64,000 nucleotides of DNA, from positions 18,645,001 through 18,709,000 of the forward strand of contig NC_086023.1 of NCBI RefSeq assembly GCF_036323735.1. The letters are read 5' to 3'. Both the position numbers and the translations under genes were made by a program. Position 1 is the first letter of the stretch; the number at the start of each line of letters is the position of its first letter. Below, in pieces: positions 36,963-48,497 of this stretch. The notes beneath the pieces were generated by a model. The model saw nothing but the letters and a program-made list of their open reading frames with translations, did no database searches and was not told the origin of the DNA. Origin of the DNA: Rattus norvegicus (Eukaryota; Chordata; Mammalia; Rodentia; Muridae).

Positions 36963-38044
36963 TTAGTTTCTTGCTTCTTCTAGGGTATAGCTTGCCTCCT
37001 TATGTTGGGCTTTACCATTTATTATCCTTTGTAGTGCTGGATTTGTAGAAAGATATTGTGTAAATTTGGTTTTGTCATGGAATATCTTGGTTTCTCCATC
37101 TATGTTAATTGAGAGTTTTGCAGGATACAGTAACCTGGGCTGGCATTTGTGTTCTCTTCGGGTCTGTATGACATCAGTCCAGGATCTTCTGGCCTTCATA
37201 GTTTCTGGCGAGAAGTCTGGTGTGATTCTGATAGGTCTGCCTTTATATGTTACTTGACCTTTTTCCCTTACTGCTTTTAATATTCTTTCTTTATTTTGTG
37301 CGTTTGGTGTTTTGACTATTATGTGACGGGAGGTGTTTCTTTTCTGGTCCAATCTATTTGGAGTTCTGTAGGCTTCTTGTATGCCAATGGGTATCTCTTT
37401 TTTTAGGTTAGTGAAGTTTTCTTCTATGATTTTGTTGAAGATATTTACTGGTCCTTTGAGCTGGGAGTCTTCACTCTCTTCTATACCTATTATCCTTAGG
37501 TTTGATCTTCTCATTGTGTCCTGGATTTCCTGTATGTTTTGGACCAGTAGCTTTTTCCACTTTACACTATCTTTGACAGATGAGTCAATGATTTCTATGG
37601 AATCTTCTGCTCCATCTCTTGTATTCTGTTGGTGAAGCTTGTATCTACAGCTCCTTGTCTCTTCTTTTGGTTTTCTATATCCAGGGTTGTTTCCATGTGT
37701 TCTTTCTTGATTGCTTCTATTTCCATTTTTAATTCCTTCAACTGTTTGATTGTGTTTTCCTGGAATTCTTTCAGAGATTTTTGCGATTCTTTCAGGGATT
37801 TTTGCGATTCGTCTCTGTAGGCTTCTACTTGTTTATTAATGTTTTCCTGTGTTTCCCTAAGGGAGTTCTTCACGTCTTTCATGAAGTCCTCCAGCATCAT
37901 GATCAAATATGATTTTGAAACTAGATCTTGCTTTTCTGGTGTGTTTGGATATTCCATGTTTGTTTTGGTGGGAGAATTGGGCTCCGATGATGCCATGTAG
38001 TCTTGGTTTCTGTTGCTTGGGTTCCTGCGCTTGCCTCTCGCCAT
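36963..38044 (-). pseudogene. L1 ORF1 (RNA-binding coiled-coil protein), broken
   Basis: The start ATG at 38044 gives MARGKRRNPSNRNQDYMASSEP. A coiled-coil segment has a duplicated QKSLKES unit. The RRM/C-terminal part (MRRSNLRIIGIEESEDSQLK..., ending LEEARN at 36963) is in a separate frame. A frameshift lies between 37595 and 37514. ORF1p normally trimerises and coats L1 RNA. Confidence 0.88.
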
Positions 38045-38747
38045 CAGATTATCTCTAGTGTTACTTTGTTCTGCTATTTCTGACAGTGGCTAGACTGTAC
38101 TATAAGCCTGTGTGTCAGGAGTGCTGTAGACCTGTTTTCCTCTCTTTCAGTCAGTTATGGGGACAGAGTGTTCTACTTTCGGGCGTGTAGTTTTTCCTCT
38201 CTACAGGTCTTCAGCTGTTCCTGTGGGCCTGTGTCTTGAGTTCACCAGGCAGCTTTCTTGCAGCAGAAAAGTTGGTTTTACCTGTGATCCTGAGGCTCAA
38301 GTTCGCTCGTGGGGTGCTGCCCACCGGCTCTCTGCAGCGGCAGCAACCAGGATGATATGCGCCGCCCCTTCCGGGAGCTTCAGTGCACCAGGGTTCCAGA
38401 TGGCCTTTGGTGTTTTCCTCTGGCGTCCGAGATGTGTGTGTAGAGAGCAGTCTCTTCTGGTTTCCCAGGCTTGTCTGCCTCTCTGAAGGTTTAGCTCTCC
38501 CTCCCACGGGATTTGGGTGTAGAGAACTGTTTATCCAGTCTGTTTCCTTCAGGTTCTGGCGGTGTCTCAGGCAGGGGTCCTGCTGCTCCTGGGTCCTCCC
38601 CCACGGGAGCCCAGAGGCCTTATACAGATTCCTCTTGGGCCAGGGATGTGGGCAGGGATGGGCAGTGTTGGTGGTCTCTTCCGCTCTGCAGCCTCAGGAG
38701 TGCCCACCTGACCAGGCGGTTGGGTCTCTCTCTCACGGGGTCTGGGC
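38045..38747 (-). promoter_or_regulatory. L1 5' UTR / internal promoter region
   Basis: About 700 bp of GC-rich sequence precedes ORF1 of the nested L1. It is closely similar to 57743-58435 and, over most of its length, to 45788-46368. In L1 this region carries the internal promoter. Open frames on the other strand within it are not called as genes. Confidence 0.75.
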
Positions 38748-39455
38748 GAGTATTTCTTATATACATATCGAGTGTTATTCCCTTTCCTGGTTTCCGGGCC
38801 AACATCCCCCTAATCCCTCCCCCTTCCCTTCTTTATGAGTGTTCCCCTCCCCATCCTCCCCCCATTGCCGCCCTCCCCCCAACAATCTAATTCACTGGGG
38901 GTTCAGTCTTTGCAGGACCCAGGGCTTCCCCTTCCACTGGTGCTCTTACTAGGACATTCATTGCTACCTATGAGGTCAGAGTCCACGGTCAGTCCATGTA
39001 TAGTCTTTAGGTAGTGGCTTAGTCCCAGGAAGCTCTGGTTGCTTGGCATTGTTGTACATATGGGGTCTCGAGCCTTTTCAAGCTCTTCCAGTTCTTTCTC
39101 TGATTCCTTCATCGGGGGTCCTATTCTCAGTTCAGTGGTTTGCTGTTGGCATTCGCCTCTGTATTTGCTGTATTCTGGCTGTGTCTCTCAGGAGCGATAT
39201 ACATCCTGCTCCTGTCGGTCTGTATTTCTTTGCTTCATCCATCTTGTCTAATTGGGTGGCTGTATATGTATGGGCCACATGTGGGGCAGGCTCTGAATGG
39301 GTGTTCCTTCACTCTCTGTTTTAATCTTTGCCTCTCTATTACCTGCCAAGGGTATTTTTGTTCCCCTTTCAAAGAAGGAGTGAAGCATTCACATTTTGAT
39401 CATCCGTCTTGAGTTTCATTTGTTCTAGGCATCTAGGGTAATTCAAGCATTTGGG

Positions 39456-40070
39456 CTAATAGCCACTTATCAATGAGTGCATACCATGTGTGTTTTTCTG
39501 TGAATGGGTTAGCTCACTCAGGATGATATTTTCCAGTTCCGACCATTTGCCTACGAATTTCATAAAGTCATTGTTTTTGATAGCTGAGTAATATTCCATT
39601 GTGTAGATGTACCACATTTTCTGTATCCATTTATCTGTTGAAGGGCATATGGGATCTTTCCAGCTTCTGGCTATTATAAATAAGGCTGCGATGAACATAG
39701 TGGAGCACGTGTCTTTTTTATATGTTGGGGCATCTTGTGGGTATATGCCCAAGAGAGGTATAGCTGGATCCTCAGGTAGTTCAATGTCCAATTTTCTGAA
39801 GATCCTCCAAACAGATTTCCAGAATGGTTGTACTAGTCTGAAATCCCACCAACAATGGAGGAGTGTTCCTCTTTCTCCACATTTTCGCCATTATCTGCTG
39901 TCACCTGAGTTTTTGGTTTTAGCCATTCTCACTGGTGTGAAGTGAAATCTCAGGGTTGTTTTGATTTGCATTTCCCTTATGACTAAATATGTTGAACATT
40001 TCTTTAGGTGTTTCTCAGCCATTCGGCATTCCTCACCTGTGAATTCATTGTTTAGCTCTGAACCCCATTT
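39456..40070 (-). pseudogene. L1 ORF2 C-terminal fragment (second unit of the dimer)
   Basis: The fragment begins abruptly inside ORF2 at the codon region following a natural A6 tract (AAAAAATGGGGTTCAGAGC in minus-strand sense). It runs to the ISGY stop at 39456. The 3' UTR occupies 39455-38748. It is several percent diverged from the corresponding part of the first unit. Confidence 0.88.
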
Positions 40071-40785
40071 TTTTTATTAACTTGAGTATTTCTTATATAC
40101 ATTTTAAGTGTTATTCCCTTTCCCGGTATCCGGGCAAACATCCCCGTCCGCCCTCCCCATCCTTATGGGTGTTCCCTTCCCAACCCTCCCCCCATTGCCG
40201 CCCTCCCCCCACCAGTCTAGTTCACTGGGGGTTCAGTCTTAGCAGGACCCAGGGCTTCCCCTTCCACTGGTGCTCTTACTAGGATATTCATTGCTACCTA
40301 TGAGGTCAGAGTCCAGGGTCAGTCCATGTATAGTCTTTGGGTAGGGGCTTAGTCCCTCGAAGCTCAGGTTGCTTGGCATTGTTGTACATATGGAGTCTCG
40401 AGCCCCTTCAAGCTCTTCCAGTTCTTTCTCTGATCCCTTCAACGGGGGTCCTATTCTCAGTTCAGTGGCTTGCTGCTGGCATTCGCCTCTGTATTTGCTG
40501 TATTCTGGCTGTGTCTCTTAGGAGCGATCTACATCCAGCTCCTGTCGGTCTGCACTTCTTTGCTTCATCCATCTTGTCTAATTGGGTGGCTATATATGTA
40601 AGGGCCACATGTGGGGCAGACTCTGAATGGGTGTTCCTTCAGTCTCTGTTTTAATCTTTGCCTCTCTCTTCCCTGCCAAGGGTATTCTTGTTCCCCTTTT
40701 AAAGAAGGAGTGAAGCATTCACATTTTGATCATCCGTCTTGAGTTTCGTTTGCTCTAGGCATCTAGGGTAATTCAAGCATTTGGG

Positions 40786-43700
40786 CTAATAGCCACTTAT
40801 CAATGAGTGCATACCATGTATGTCTTTCTGTGATTGCGTTAGCTCACTCAGGATGATGTTTTCCAGTTCCAACCATTTGCCTACGAATTTCATAAAGTCG
40901 TTGTTTTTGATAGCTGAGTAATATTCCATTGTGTAGATGTACCACATTTTCTGTATCCATTCCTCTGTTGAAGGGCATCTGGGTTCTTTCCAGTTCTGGC
41001 TATTATAAATAAGGCTGCAATGAACATAGTGGAGCACGTGTCCTTTTTATATGTTGGGGCATCTTTTGGGTATATGCCCAAGAGAGGTATAGCTGGATCC
41101 TCAGGCAGTTCAATGTCCAATTTTCTGAGGATCCTCCAGACTGATTTCCAGAATGGTTGTACCAGTTTGCAATCCCACCAACAATGGAGGAGTGTTCTTC
41201 TTCCTCCACATCCTCGCCAGCATCTGTTGTCCCCTGAGTTTTTGATCTTAGCCATTCTCACTGGTGTGAGGTGAAATCTCAGGGTTGTTTTGATTTGCAT
41301 TTCCCTTATGACTAAAGATGTTGAACATGTCTTTAGATGTTTCTCAGCCATTCGGCATTCCTCAGCTGTGAATTCTTTGTTTAGCTCTGAACCCCATTTT
41401 TTAATAGGGTTATTTGTCTCCCTGCGGTCTAACTTCTTGAGTTCTTTGTATATTTTGGATATAAGGCCTCTATCTGTTGTAGGATTGGTAAAGATCTTTT
41501 CCCAATCTGTTGGTTGCCATTTTGTCCTAACCACAGTGTCCTTTGCCTTACAGAAGCTTGGCAGTTTTATGAGATCCCATTTGTCGATTCTTGATCTTAG
41601 AGCATAAGCCATTGGTGTTTTGTTCAGGAAATTTTTTCCAATGCCCATGCGTTCCAGATGCTTCCTTAGTTTTTCTTCTATTAGTTTGAGTGTATCTGGT
41701 TTGATGTGGAGGTCCTTCATCCACATGGACTTAAGCTTTGTACAGGGTGATAAGCATGGATCGATCTGCATTCTTCTACATGTTGCCCTCAAGTTGAACC
41801 AGCACCATTTGCTGAAAATGCTATCCTTTTTCCATTGGATGGTTTTGGCTCCTTTGTCAAAAATCAAGTGACCATAGGTGTGTTGGTTCATTTCTGGGTC
41901 TTCAGTTCTGTTCTATTGGTCTATCTGTCTGTCTCTGTACCAATACCATGCAGTTTTTATCACTATTGCTCTGTAATACTGCTTGAGTTCAGGGATAGTG
42001 ATTCCCCCTGAAGTCCTTTTATTGTTGAGGATAGTTTTAGCTATCCTAAGTTTTTTGTTATTCCAGATTAATTTGCAAATTGTTCTGTCTAACTCTTTGA
42101 AGAATTGGATTGGAATTTTGATGGGGATTGCATTGAATCTGTAGATCCCTTTTGGTACAATGGCCATTTTTACTACATTAATCCTGCCAGTCTATGAGTA
42201 TGGGAGATCTTTCCATCTTCTGAGGTCTTCTTCAATTTCTTTCTTCAGAGTCTTGAAGTTCTTATTGTACAAACCTTTTACTTGCTTGGTTAAAGTCACA
42301 GCGAGGTACTTAATATTATTTGGGTCTATTATGAAGTGTGTCGTTTCCCTAATTTCTTTCTCGGCTTGTTTATCTTTTGTGTAGAGGAAGGCTACTGATT
42401 TATTTGAGTTAATTTTCTACCCAGCCACTTTGCTGAAGTTGTTTATCAGCTTTAGTAGTTCTCTGGTGGAAGTTTTTGGATCACTTAAATATACTATCAT
42501 ATCATCTGCAAATAGTGATATTTTGACTTCTTCTTTTCCGATCTGTATCCCCCTGACCTCCTTTTGTTGTCTGATTGCTCTGGCTAGAACTTCAAGAACT
42601 ATATTGAATAAGTAGGGAGAGTGTGGGCAGCCTTGTCTAGTCCCTGATTTTAGTGGGATTGCTTCAAGTTTCTCTCCATTTAGTTTAATGTTAGCAACTG
42701 GTTTGCTGTATATGGCTTTTACTATGTTTAGGTATGGGCCTTGAATTCCTATTCTTTCCAGGTCTTTTATCATGAAGGCGTGTTGAATTTTGTCAAATAC
42801 TTTCTCAGCATCTAATGAAATGATCATGTGGTTTTGTTCTTTCACTTTTTTTATAAATTGGATCACATTGATGGTTTTCCGTATATTAAACCATCCCTGT
42901 ATGCCTAGGATGAAGCCTACTTGATCATGGTGGATGATTGTTTTGTTGTGCTCTTGGATTCGGTTTGCCAGAATTTTATTGAGTACTTTTGCATCGATAT
43001 TCATAAGGGAAATTGGTCTGAAGTTCTCTTTCTTTGTTGTGTCTTTGTGTGGTTTAGGTATAAGAGTAATTGTGGCTTCATAGAAGGAATTCGGTAGTGC
43101 TCCATATGTTTCAATTTTGTGGAATAGTTTGGATAATATTGGTATGAGGTCTTCTATGAAGGTCTGATAGAATTCTGCACTAAACCCGTCTGGACCTGGG
43201 CTCTTTTTGGTTGGGAGACCTTTAATGACTGCTTCTATTTCCTTAGGATTTATGGGGTTGTTTAACTGGTTTATCTGTTCCTGATTTAACTTCAGTACCT
43301 GGTATCCGTCTAGGAAATTGTCCATTTCATGCAGATTTTCAAGTTTTGTTGAATATAGGCTTTTATAGTAGATCTGATGATTTTTTGAATTTCCTCTGCA
43401 TCTGTAGTTATGTCTCCCTTTTCATTTCTGATTTTGTTAATTTGGACGCACTCTCTGTGTCCTCTCGTTAGTCTGGCTAAGGATTTATCTATCTTGTTGA
43501 TTTTCTCAAAGAACCAACTTTTGGTTCAGTTGATTGTTTCTATGGTTTTTTTTGTTTCTACTTGGTTGTTTTCAGCTCTGAGTTTGATTATTTCCTGCCT
43601 TCTACTCCTCCTGGGTGTATTTGTTTCTTTTTGTTCTAGAGCTTTTAGGTGTGCTGTCAAGCTGCTGACATATGCTCTTTCCTGTTTCTTTCTGCAGGCA

Positions 43701-44607
43701 CTCAGCACTATGTGTTTTCCTCTTAGCACAGCTTTCATTGTGTCCCATAAGTTTGGGTATGTTGTGCCTTCATTTTCATTAAATTCTAAAAAGTTTTTAA
43801 TTTCTTTCTTTATTTCTTCCTTGACCAGGTTATCATTGAGTAGAGCATTGTTCAATTTCAACGTATATGTGGGCAATCTTCCCTTATTGTTATTGAAGTC
43901 CAGTTTTAGGCCATGGTGGTCCGATAGCATGCATGGGATTATTTCTATCTGTACCTGTTGAGGCCCGTTTTTTGATCAATTATATGGTCAATTTTGGAGA
44001 AAGTACCATGAGGAGCTGAGAAGAAGGTATATCCTTTTGCTTTCGGATAGAATGTTCTATAAATATCTGTTAAGTCCATTTGGCTCATGACTTCTCTTAG
44101 TCTGTCGAAATCACTGTTTAATTTCTGTTTCCATGATCTGTCCATTGATGAGAGTGGGGTGTTGAAATCTCCCACTATTATTGTGTGAGGTGCAATGTGT
44201 GTTTTGAGCTTTAGTAAGGTTTCTTTTACGTATGTAGGTGCCCTTGTATTTGGAGCATAGATATTTAGGATTGAGAGTTCATCTTGGTGGATTTTTCCTT
44301 TGATGAATATGAAGTGTCCTTCCTTATCTTTTTTGATGACTTTTAGTTGAAAATTGATTTTATTTGATATTAGAATGGCTACTCCAGCTTGCTTTTTCCG
44401 ACCATTTGCTTGGAAAGTTGTTTTCCAGTGTTTCACTCTGAGGTAGTGTCTGTCTTTGTCTCTGAGGTGTGTTTCCTATAGGCAGCAGAATGCAGGGTAC
44501 GCGTTGCGTATCCAGTTTGTTAATCTATGTCTTTTTATTGGGGAGTTGAGGCCATTTATGTTGAGAGATATTAAGGAATAGTGATTATTGCTTCCTGTTA
44601 TATTCAT
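40786..44607 (-). pseudogene. L1 ORF2 of the dimer's full unit, broken
   Basis: The start ATG is at 44607-44605. Blocks include an endonuclease segment (44436-43945: [29 protein letters not shown]), [13 protein letters not shown] at 43930, and a 302-codon reverse-transcriptase block (43325-42417) that keeps [23 protein letters not shown] and the FADD motif in [15 protein letters not shown] 333-codon C-terminal block (41891-40890) contains the Cys/His-rich [19 protein letters not shown]. Frames shift between blocks, so no full-length protein is possible. Confidence 0.9.
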
Positions 44608-44666
44608 ATTTGGATGTGAGGTTATGTTTGTGTGCTTTCATTCTCTTTGTTTTGTTGCCAAGACGA

Positions 44667-45787
44667 TTAGTTTCTTGCTTCTCCTAGGGTATAGCTTGCC
44701 TCCTTATGTTGGGCTTTACCATTTATTATCCTTTGTAGTGCTGGATTTGTAGAAAGATATTGTGTAAATTTGGTTTTGTCATGGAATATCTTGGTTTCTC
44801 CATCTATGTTAATTGAGAGTTTTGCAGGATACAGTAACCTAGGCTGGCATTTGTGTTCTCTTCAGGTCTGTATGACATCTGTCCAGGATCTTCTGGCTTT
44901 CATAATTTCTGGCGAAAAGTCTGGTGTGATTCTGATAGGTCTGCCTTTATATGTTACTTGACTTTTTTCCCTTACTGCTTTTAATATTCTTTCTTTATTT
45001 TGTGCGTTTGGTGTTTTGACTATTATGTGACAGGAGGTGTGTCTTTTCTGGTCCAATCTATTTGGAGATCTGTAGGCTTCTTTTATGCCTATGGGTATCT
45101 CTTTTTTTAGGTTAGGGAAGTTTTCTTCTATGATTTTGTTGTAGATATTTACTGGTCCTTTGAGCTGGGACTCTTCACTCTCTTCTATACCTATTATCCT
45201 TAGGTTTGATCTTCTCATTGAGTACTCTATTTCCTGTATGTTTTGGACCAGTAGCTTTTTCCGCTTTACACTATCTTTGACGGTTGAGTCAATGATTTCT
45301 ATGGAATCTTCTGCTCCTGAGATTCTCTCTTCCATCTCTTGTATTCTGTTGGTGAAGCTCGTATCTACAGCTCCTTGTCTCTTCTCTGTTTTTCTATATC
45401 CAGGGTTGTTTCCCTGTGTTCTTTCTTGATTGCTTTTATTTCCATTTTTAATTCCTTCAACTGTTTGATTGTGTTTTCCTGGAATTCTTTCAGGGATTTT
45501 TGTAACTCCTCTCTATGTGCTTCTACTGGTGTATTTACGTTTTCCTGGAATTCTTTCAGGGATTTTTGCGATTCCTCTCTGTAGGCTTCTACTTGTTCTC
45601 TAAGGGAGTTCTTCACGTCTTTCTTGAAGTCCTCCAGCATCATGATCAAATATGATTTTGAAACTAGATCTTGCTTTTCTGGTGTGTTTGGATATTCCGT
45701 GTTTGCTTTGGTGGGAGAATTGGGCTCCGATGATGCCATGTAGTCTTGGTTTCTGTTGCTTGGGTTCCTGCACTTGCCTCTCGCCAT
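44667..45787 (-). pseudogene. L1 ORF1 of the dimer's full unit, broken
   Basis: It starts MARGKCRNPSNRNQ at 45787. The coiled coil carries a tandemly repeated heptad-rich unit (QKSLKEFQEN appears twice, with EAYREES and EAHREEL variants). An open block at 45335-44862 covers the C-terminal RNA-binding part. At least one frameshift separates the parts. The stop is at 44667-44669. Confidence 0.85.
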
Positions 45788-46368
45788 CAGATCATTTCTA
45801 GTGTTTCTTTGTTCTGCTATTTCTGACAGTGGCTAGACTGTCCTATAAGCCTGTGTGTCAGGAGTGCTGTAGACCTGTTTTCCTGATTCTTTCAGCCAGT
45901 TATTGGGACAGAGTGTTCTGCTTTTGGGCGTGTAGTTTTTCCTATCTACAAGTCTTCAGCTGTTCCTGTGGGCCTGTGTCTGGAGTTCACCAGGGGTCAC
46001 TTGCAGCAGAAAAGTTGGTCTTACCTGTGGTCTTACCTGAGGCTCAAGTTTGCTTGTGGGGTTTTGCTTATGAGCTCTCCGCGGCGGCAGCAACCAGGAA
46101 GATTTGTGCCGCCCTTTCTGGGAGCTTCCGTGCACCAGGGTTCCAGATGGTGTTTGGTCTTTTCCTCTGGCATCAGAGATATGTGCAGTCTGCAGTATTT
46201 TCTGGTTTTCCAGGCGTGTCTGCCTCTCTGAAGTTTTAGCTCTCCCTCCAATGGGATTTGGGTGCAGTGAACTGTTTATCCAGTAGGTCCCTTCAGGTTA
46301 TGGCGGTGTCTCAGGCGCAGTGGTCCTGCTGCTCCTGGGCCCTCCCCCATGGGAACCCAGAGGCTGTA
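45788..46368 (-). promoter_or_regulatory. L1 5' UTR of the dimer (slightly 5' truncated)
   Basis: This is GC-rich sequence aligned by eye to the other two L1 5' UTRs here. It stops about 140 bp short of them, at the 14-bp duplication. Confidence 0.75.
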
Positions 46369-46965
46369 TTAATTTACATTTCAAATGTTATTCCCTTTCC
46401 TGGTTTCCCGGAAGTAAGTCCCCTATCCCATCCCCTTCCCCTTCTTCTATAAGGGTGTTCCCCACCCCAACCAACCACCCCTTCCAGTCTCCCCTGAAAT
46501 TCCTCTGCACTGGGTGTCCAGCCTTGGCAGGACCAAGGGCTTCTCTGCCCTTTGGTGACCAACAAGGCCATCATCTGCTACATATGCAGCTGGAGCCCTG
46601 GGTCAGTCCATGTATAGTCTTTGAGTAGTGGTGTAGTCCCTGGGAGCTCTGGTTGGTTGGCATTGTTGTTCTTAAGGGGTTGCAAGCCCCTTCAGCTCTT
46701 TCAATCCTTTCTCTAATTCCTCTAATGGGGGATCCCATTCTCAGTTCAATGGTTTGCTGCTAGCATTTGCCTGTGTATTTGACATGCTCAGGCTATGCCT
46801 CTCACGAGACGGCTATATCTGGCTCCTGTCAGCATGCATTTTTTAGCTTCACCAATCTTATCTAGTTTTGGTGGCTGTATATATATGGGCTGTATACCCA
46901 TATGAGGCAGACTCTGAATGGCTATTCCATCAGTCTCTGCTCCAGACTTTGTGTCCATAATGGGA
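46369..46965 (-). mobile_element. Old L1 3' UTR, host of the dimer insertion
   Basis: This is diverged L1 3' UTR sequence (TTACATTTCAAATGTTATTC, TTTGGTGACCAACAAGGCC, CATCAGTCTCTGCTCC). It is older than the inserted copies. It is 5' truncated near 46965, and its 3' terminus is at 32290-32340. Confidence 0.85.
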
Positions 46966-47537
46966 ATCAATTCTTATCAAAGGTGTGACATGTTGCCAGC
47001 AAAGCAGTTCACCAAAACATGTTTACTGGAAATGAGAAAAAAAACTGAGCAATACTGAAATTAAGAAGAAGTTAAAAATAATTTTCAGAGGAAACTCTTA
47101 GGCAATATAGAATTACCCATCTCTCATATCTAGATAGGATTTACTTATCTGCCATTTTGTGCATTAAATGCATAAATGCCTTTTTGCTACACACTTTTGA
47201 AGTGTGCCTGTATTACCTCATCTCCTTTTGCTCTTATGTACACAGTGCCTGTTTTCTTTGCTTAGATAAAGGTCATTCACACAACTGCTAATGCAGAATC
47301 AGGGTTCAAACACAATGTAACCATGATTTCTGTTATGTGCTTGTTGAAGAGATTTATCCATTGGAGAAGACAAATACAGAGCCCTCTTCCCACAAACCAA
47401 ATTTAGGAGAGAAGTATTTGGTGATGACAGAAAGGAAGAAAGACACATTTTTTTTAACAGATATACATGAAGCTTTAAAGACGAATGTTTTTAAACACTC
47501 ATGCAGTTTGAATAATTCAAACTTTTAGGCACACACA

Positions 47538-47594
<57 letters not shown>

Positions 47595-48390
47595 TTTTCC
47601 CTCGGAAACTCTTGGAGGATTGGTTAAAGAATCACACAGATAGTAGGCTCCATAGATTTCCAAGTTATTCCCACAGACACTGTAGTATTTGCATGCAGCC
47701 AGTGTACAGTTCTTTTTTTTTTACTTCAAGCCACCTCTAGTTCCTCAAAAAAAACTTAATACAAGCAAATTCTGCATAATAATATTTGTATTACTTAGGA
47801 ATTGTTGAAAAAAGTCTGATACATTCAATAGAAAAAATTAATTAAAGAAAGTTTCTTTCAACCTTTGGTCGCGTCTGTGATTGTAAAACTCATCAATGGA
47901 GATGACAGGGTGTAAAGAGTGAGGATAAAAGGACATCCCTGGGATACACTCTAAATATCTCGGGAGGCAAATGTAAAATGTTATGCTAAACTCCACCACT
48001 AATAGGACACCTTTCCAAGTTGAGATAGTCATTGGAATTTAGAAGAACACGAAAGATAATAAAAGTGATTTTTATTTTAAAACTATATTTCCCATCCTTA
48101 TTTAAATAGAATTAATGGCCCAAATAATGTGAACTCAAGATAGAGCAGGCAATGATATGCCTTAGATATCGCCCACGGCCAGGAGACCTGCTGGCTCTGA
48201 ATGAAGTTAAGTGTGGCTGTTTCTGTGGATTGGAGTTCTCAGAAACATGAGGGTTTGTTTGCTTGTTTGTTTGTTTGTTTTGCTTTTAAAATCATAACAT
48301 AGGGTAAACCATAATGAAAGCAAACTACCAGTTTGTTGTGCACTAGTACACACCGTTATGCAGCACATATGACTAAGCTCCTAAGACTAA
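46966..48390. other. Intergenic sequence with microsatellites
   Basis: AT-rich sequence with (AC)n at 47530-47591 and a short (GTTT)n at about 48252-48279. No gene is recognised. The open frame at 47337-47528 has no recognisable domain. Confidence 0.6.
47530..47591 (+). repeat. (AC)n microsatellite
   Basis: Near-pure AC run of about 60 bp. Confidence 0.97.
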
Positions 48391-48497
48391 GGCTGGAAAG
48401 ATGGTTCAGCAATTACGAGTACTGACTGCTGTGCAGAGGACATGTTCTCAGCACCACACGGTGCCTTACAACCATCTGGATCTCCAGTTCCAGGACA
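48391..48497 (+). repeat. B3-type SINE, 5' part (split by an L1)
   Basis: GGCTGGAAAGATGGTTCAGC (A-box region) through ACAACCATCTGGATCTCCAG and TTCCAGGA. The remainder of the element resumes at 49798. Confidence 0.75.

Larger units (their letters stand above)
32368..38747 (-). mobile_element. Near full-length L1 nested in the dimer's 3' UTR
   Basis: This 6.38-kb element runs 3' to 5' on the plus strand: T-run (to 32376), 3' UTR, ORF2, ORF1 and a 5' UTR reaching 38747. It is flanked by 11-bp duplications GAGTATTTCTT at 32357-32367 and 38748-38758. The interrupted L1 3' UTR reads through when the insert is removed. Both ORFs are broken (see their entries). Confidence 0.9.
32341..46368 (-). mobile_element. 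Tandem L1 dimer insertion (itself interrupted by a second L1)
   Basis: Read on the minus strand, a nearly full-length L1 (46368 to about 40077) ends at a poly(A) of only eight residues. It runs straight into a second, 5'-truncated L1 3' part (about 40067 to 38748, then 32367-32349) with its own A8 tail (32348-32341). The whole unit is flanked by one perfect 14-bp duplication, TTAATTTACATTTC, at 32327-32340 and 46369-46382. No separate duplication is found at the internal junction. Removing the nested L1 (32368-38758) leaves about 7.6 kb. The right duplication is followed by AA (TTTC/AA), compatible with L1 endonuclease cleavage. Confidence 0.82.

Noticed and set aside
38157..38890. Antisense open frames in L1 5' UTRs (also 45829-46628 and 57734-58323)
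   Set aside because: They recur because the L1 5' UTR is repeated. L1 antisense-promoter ORFs exist in primates, but I have no evidence of translation here.
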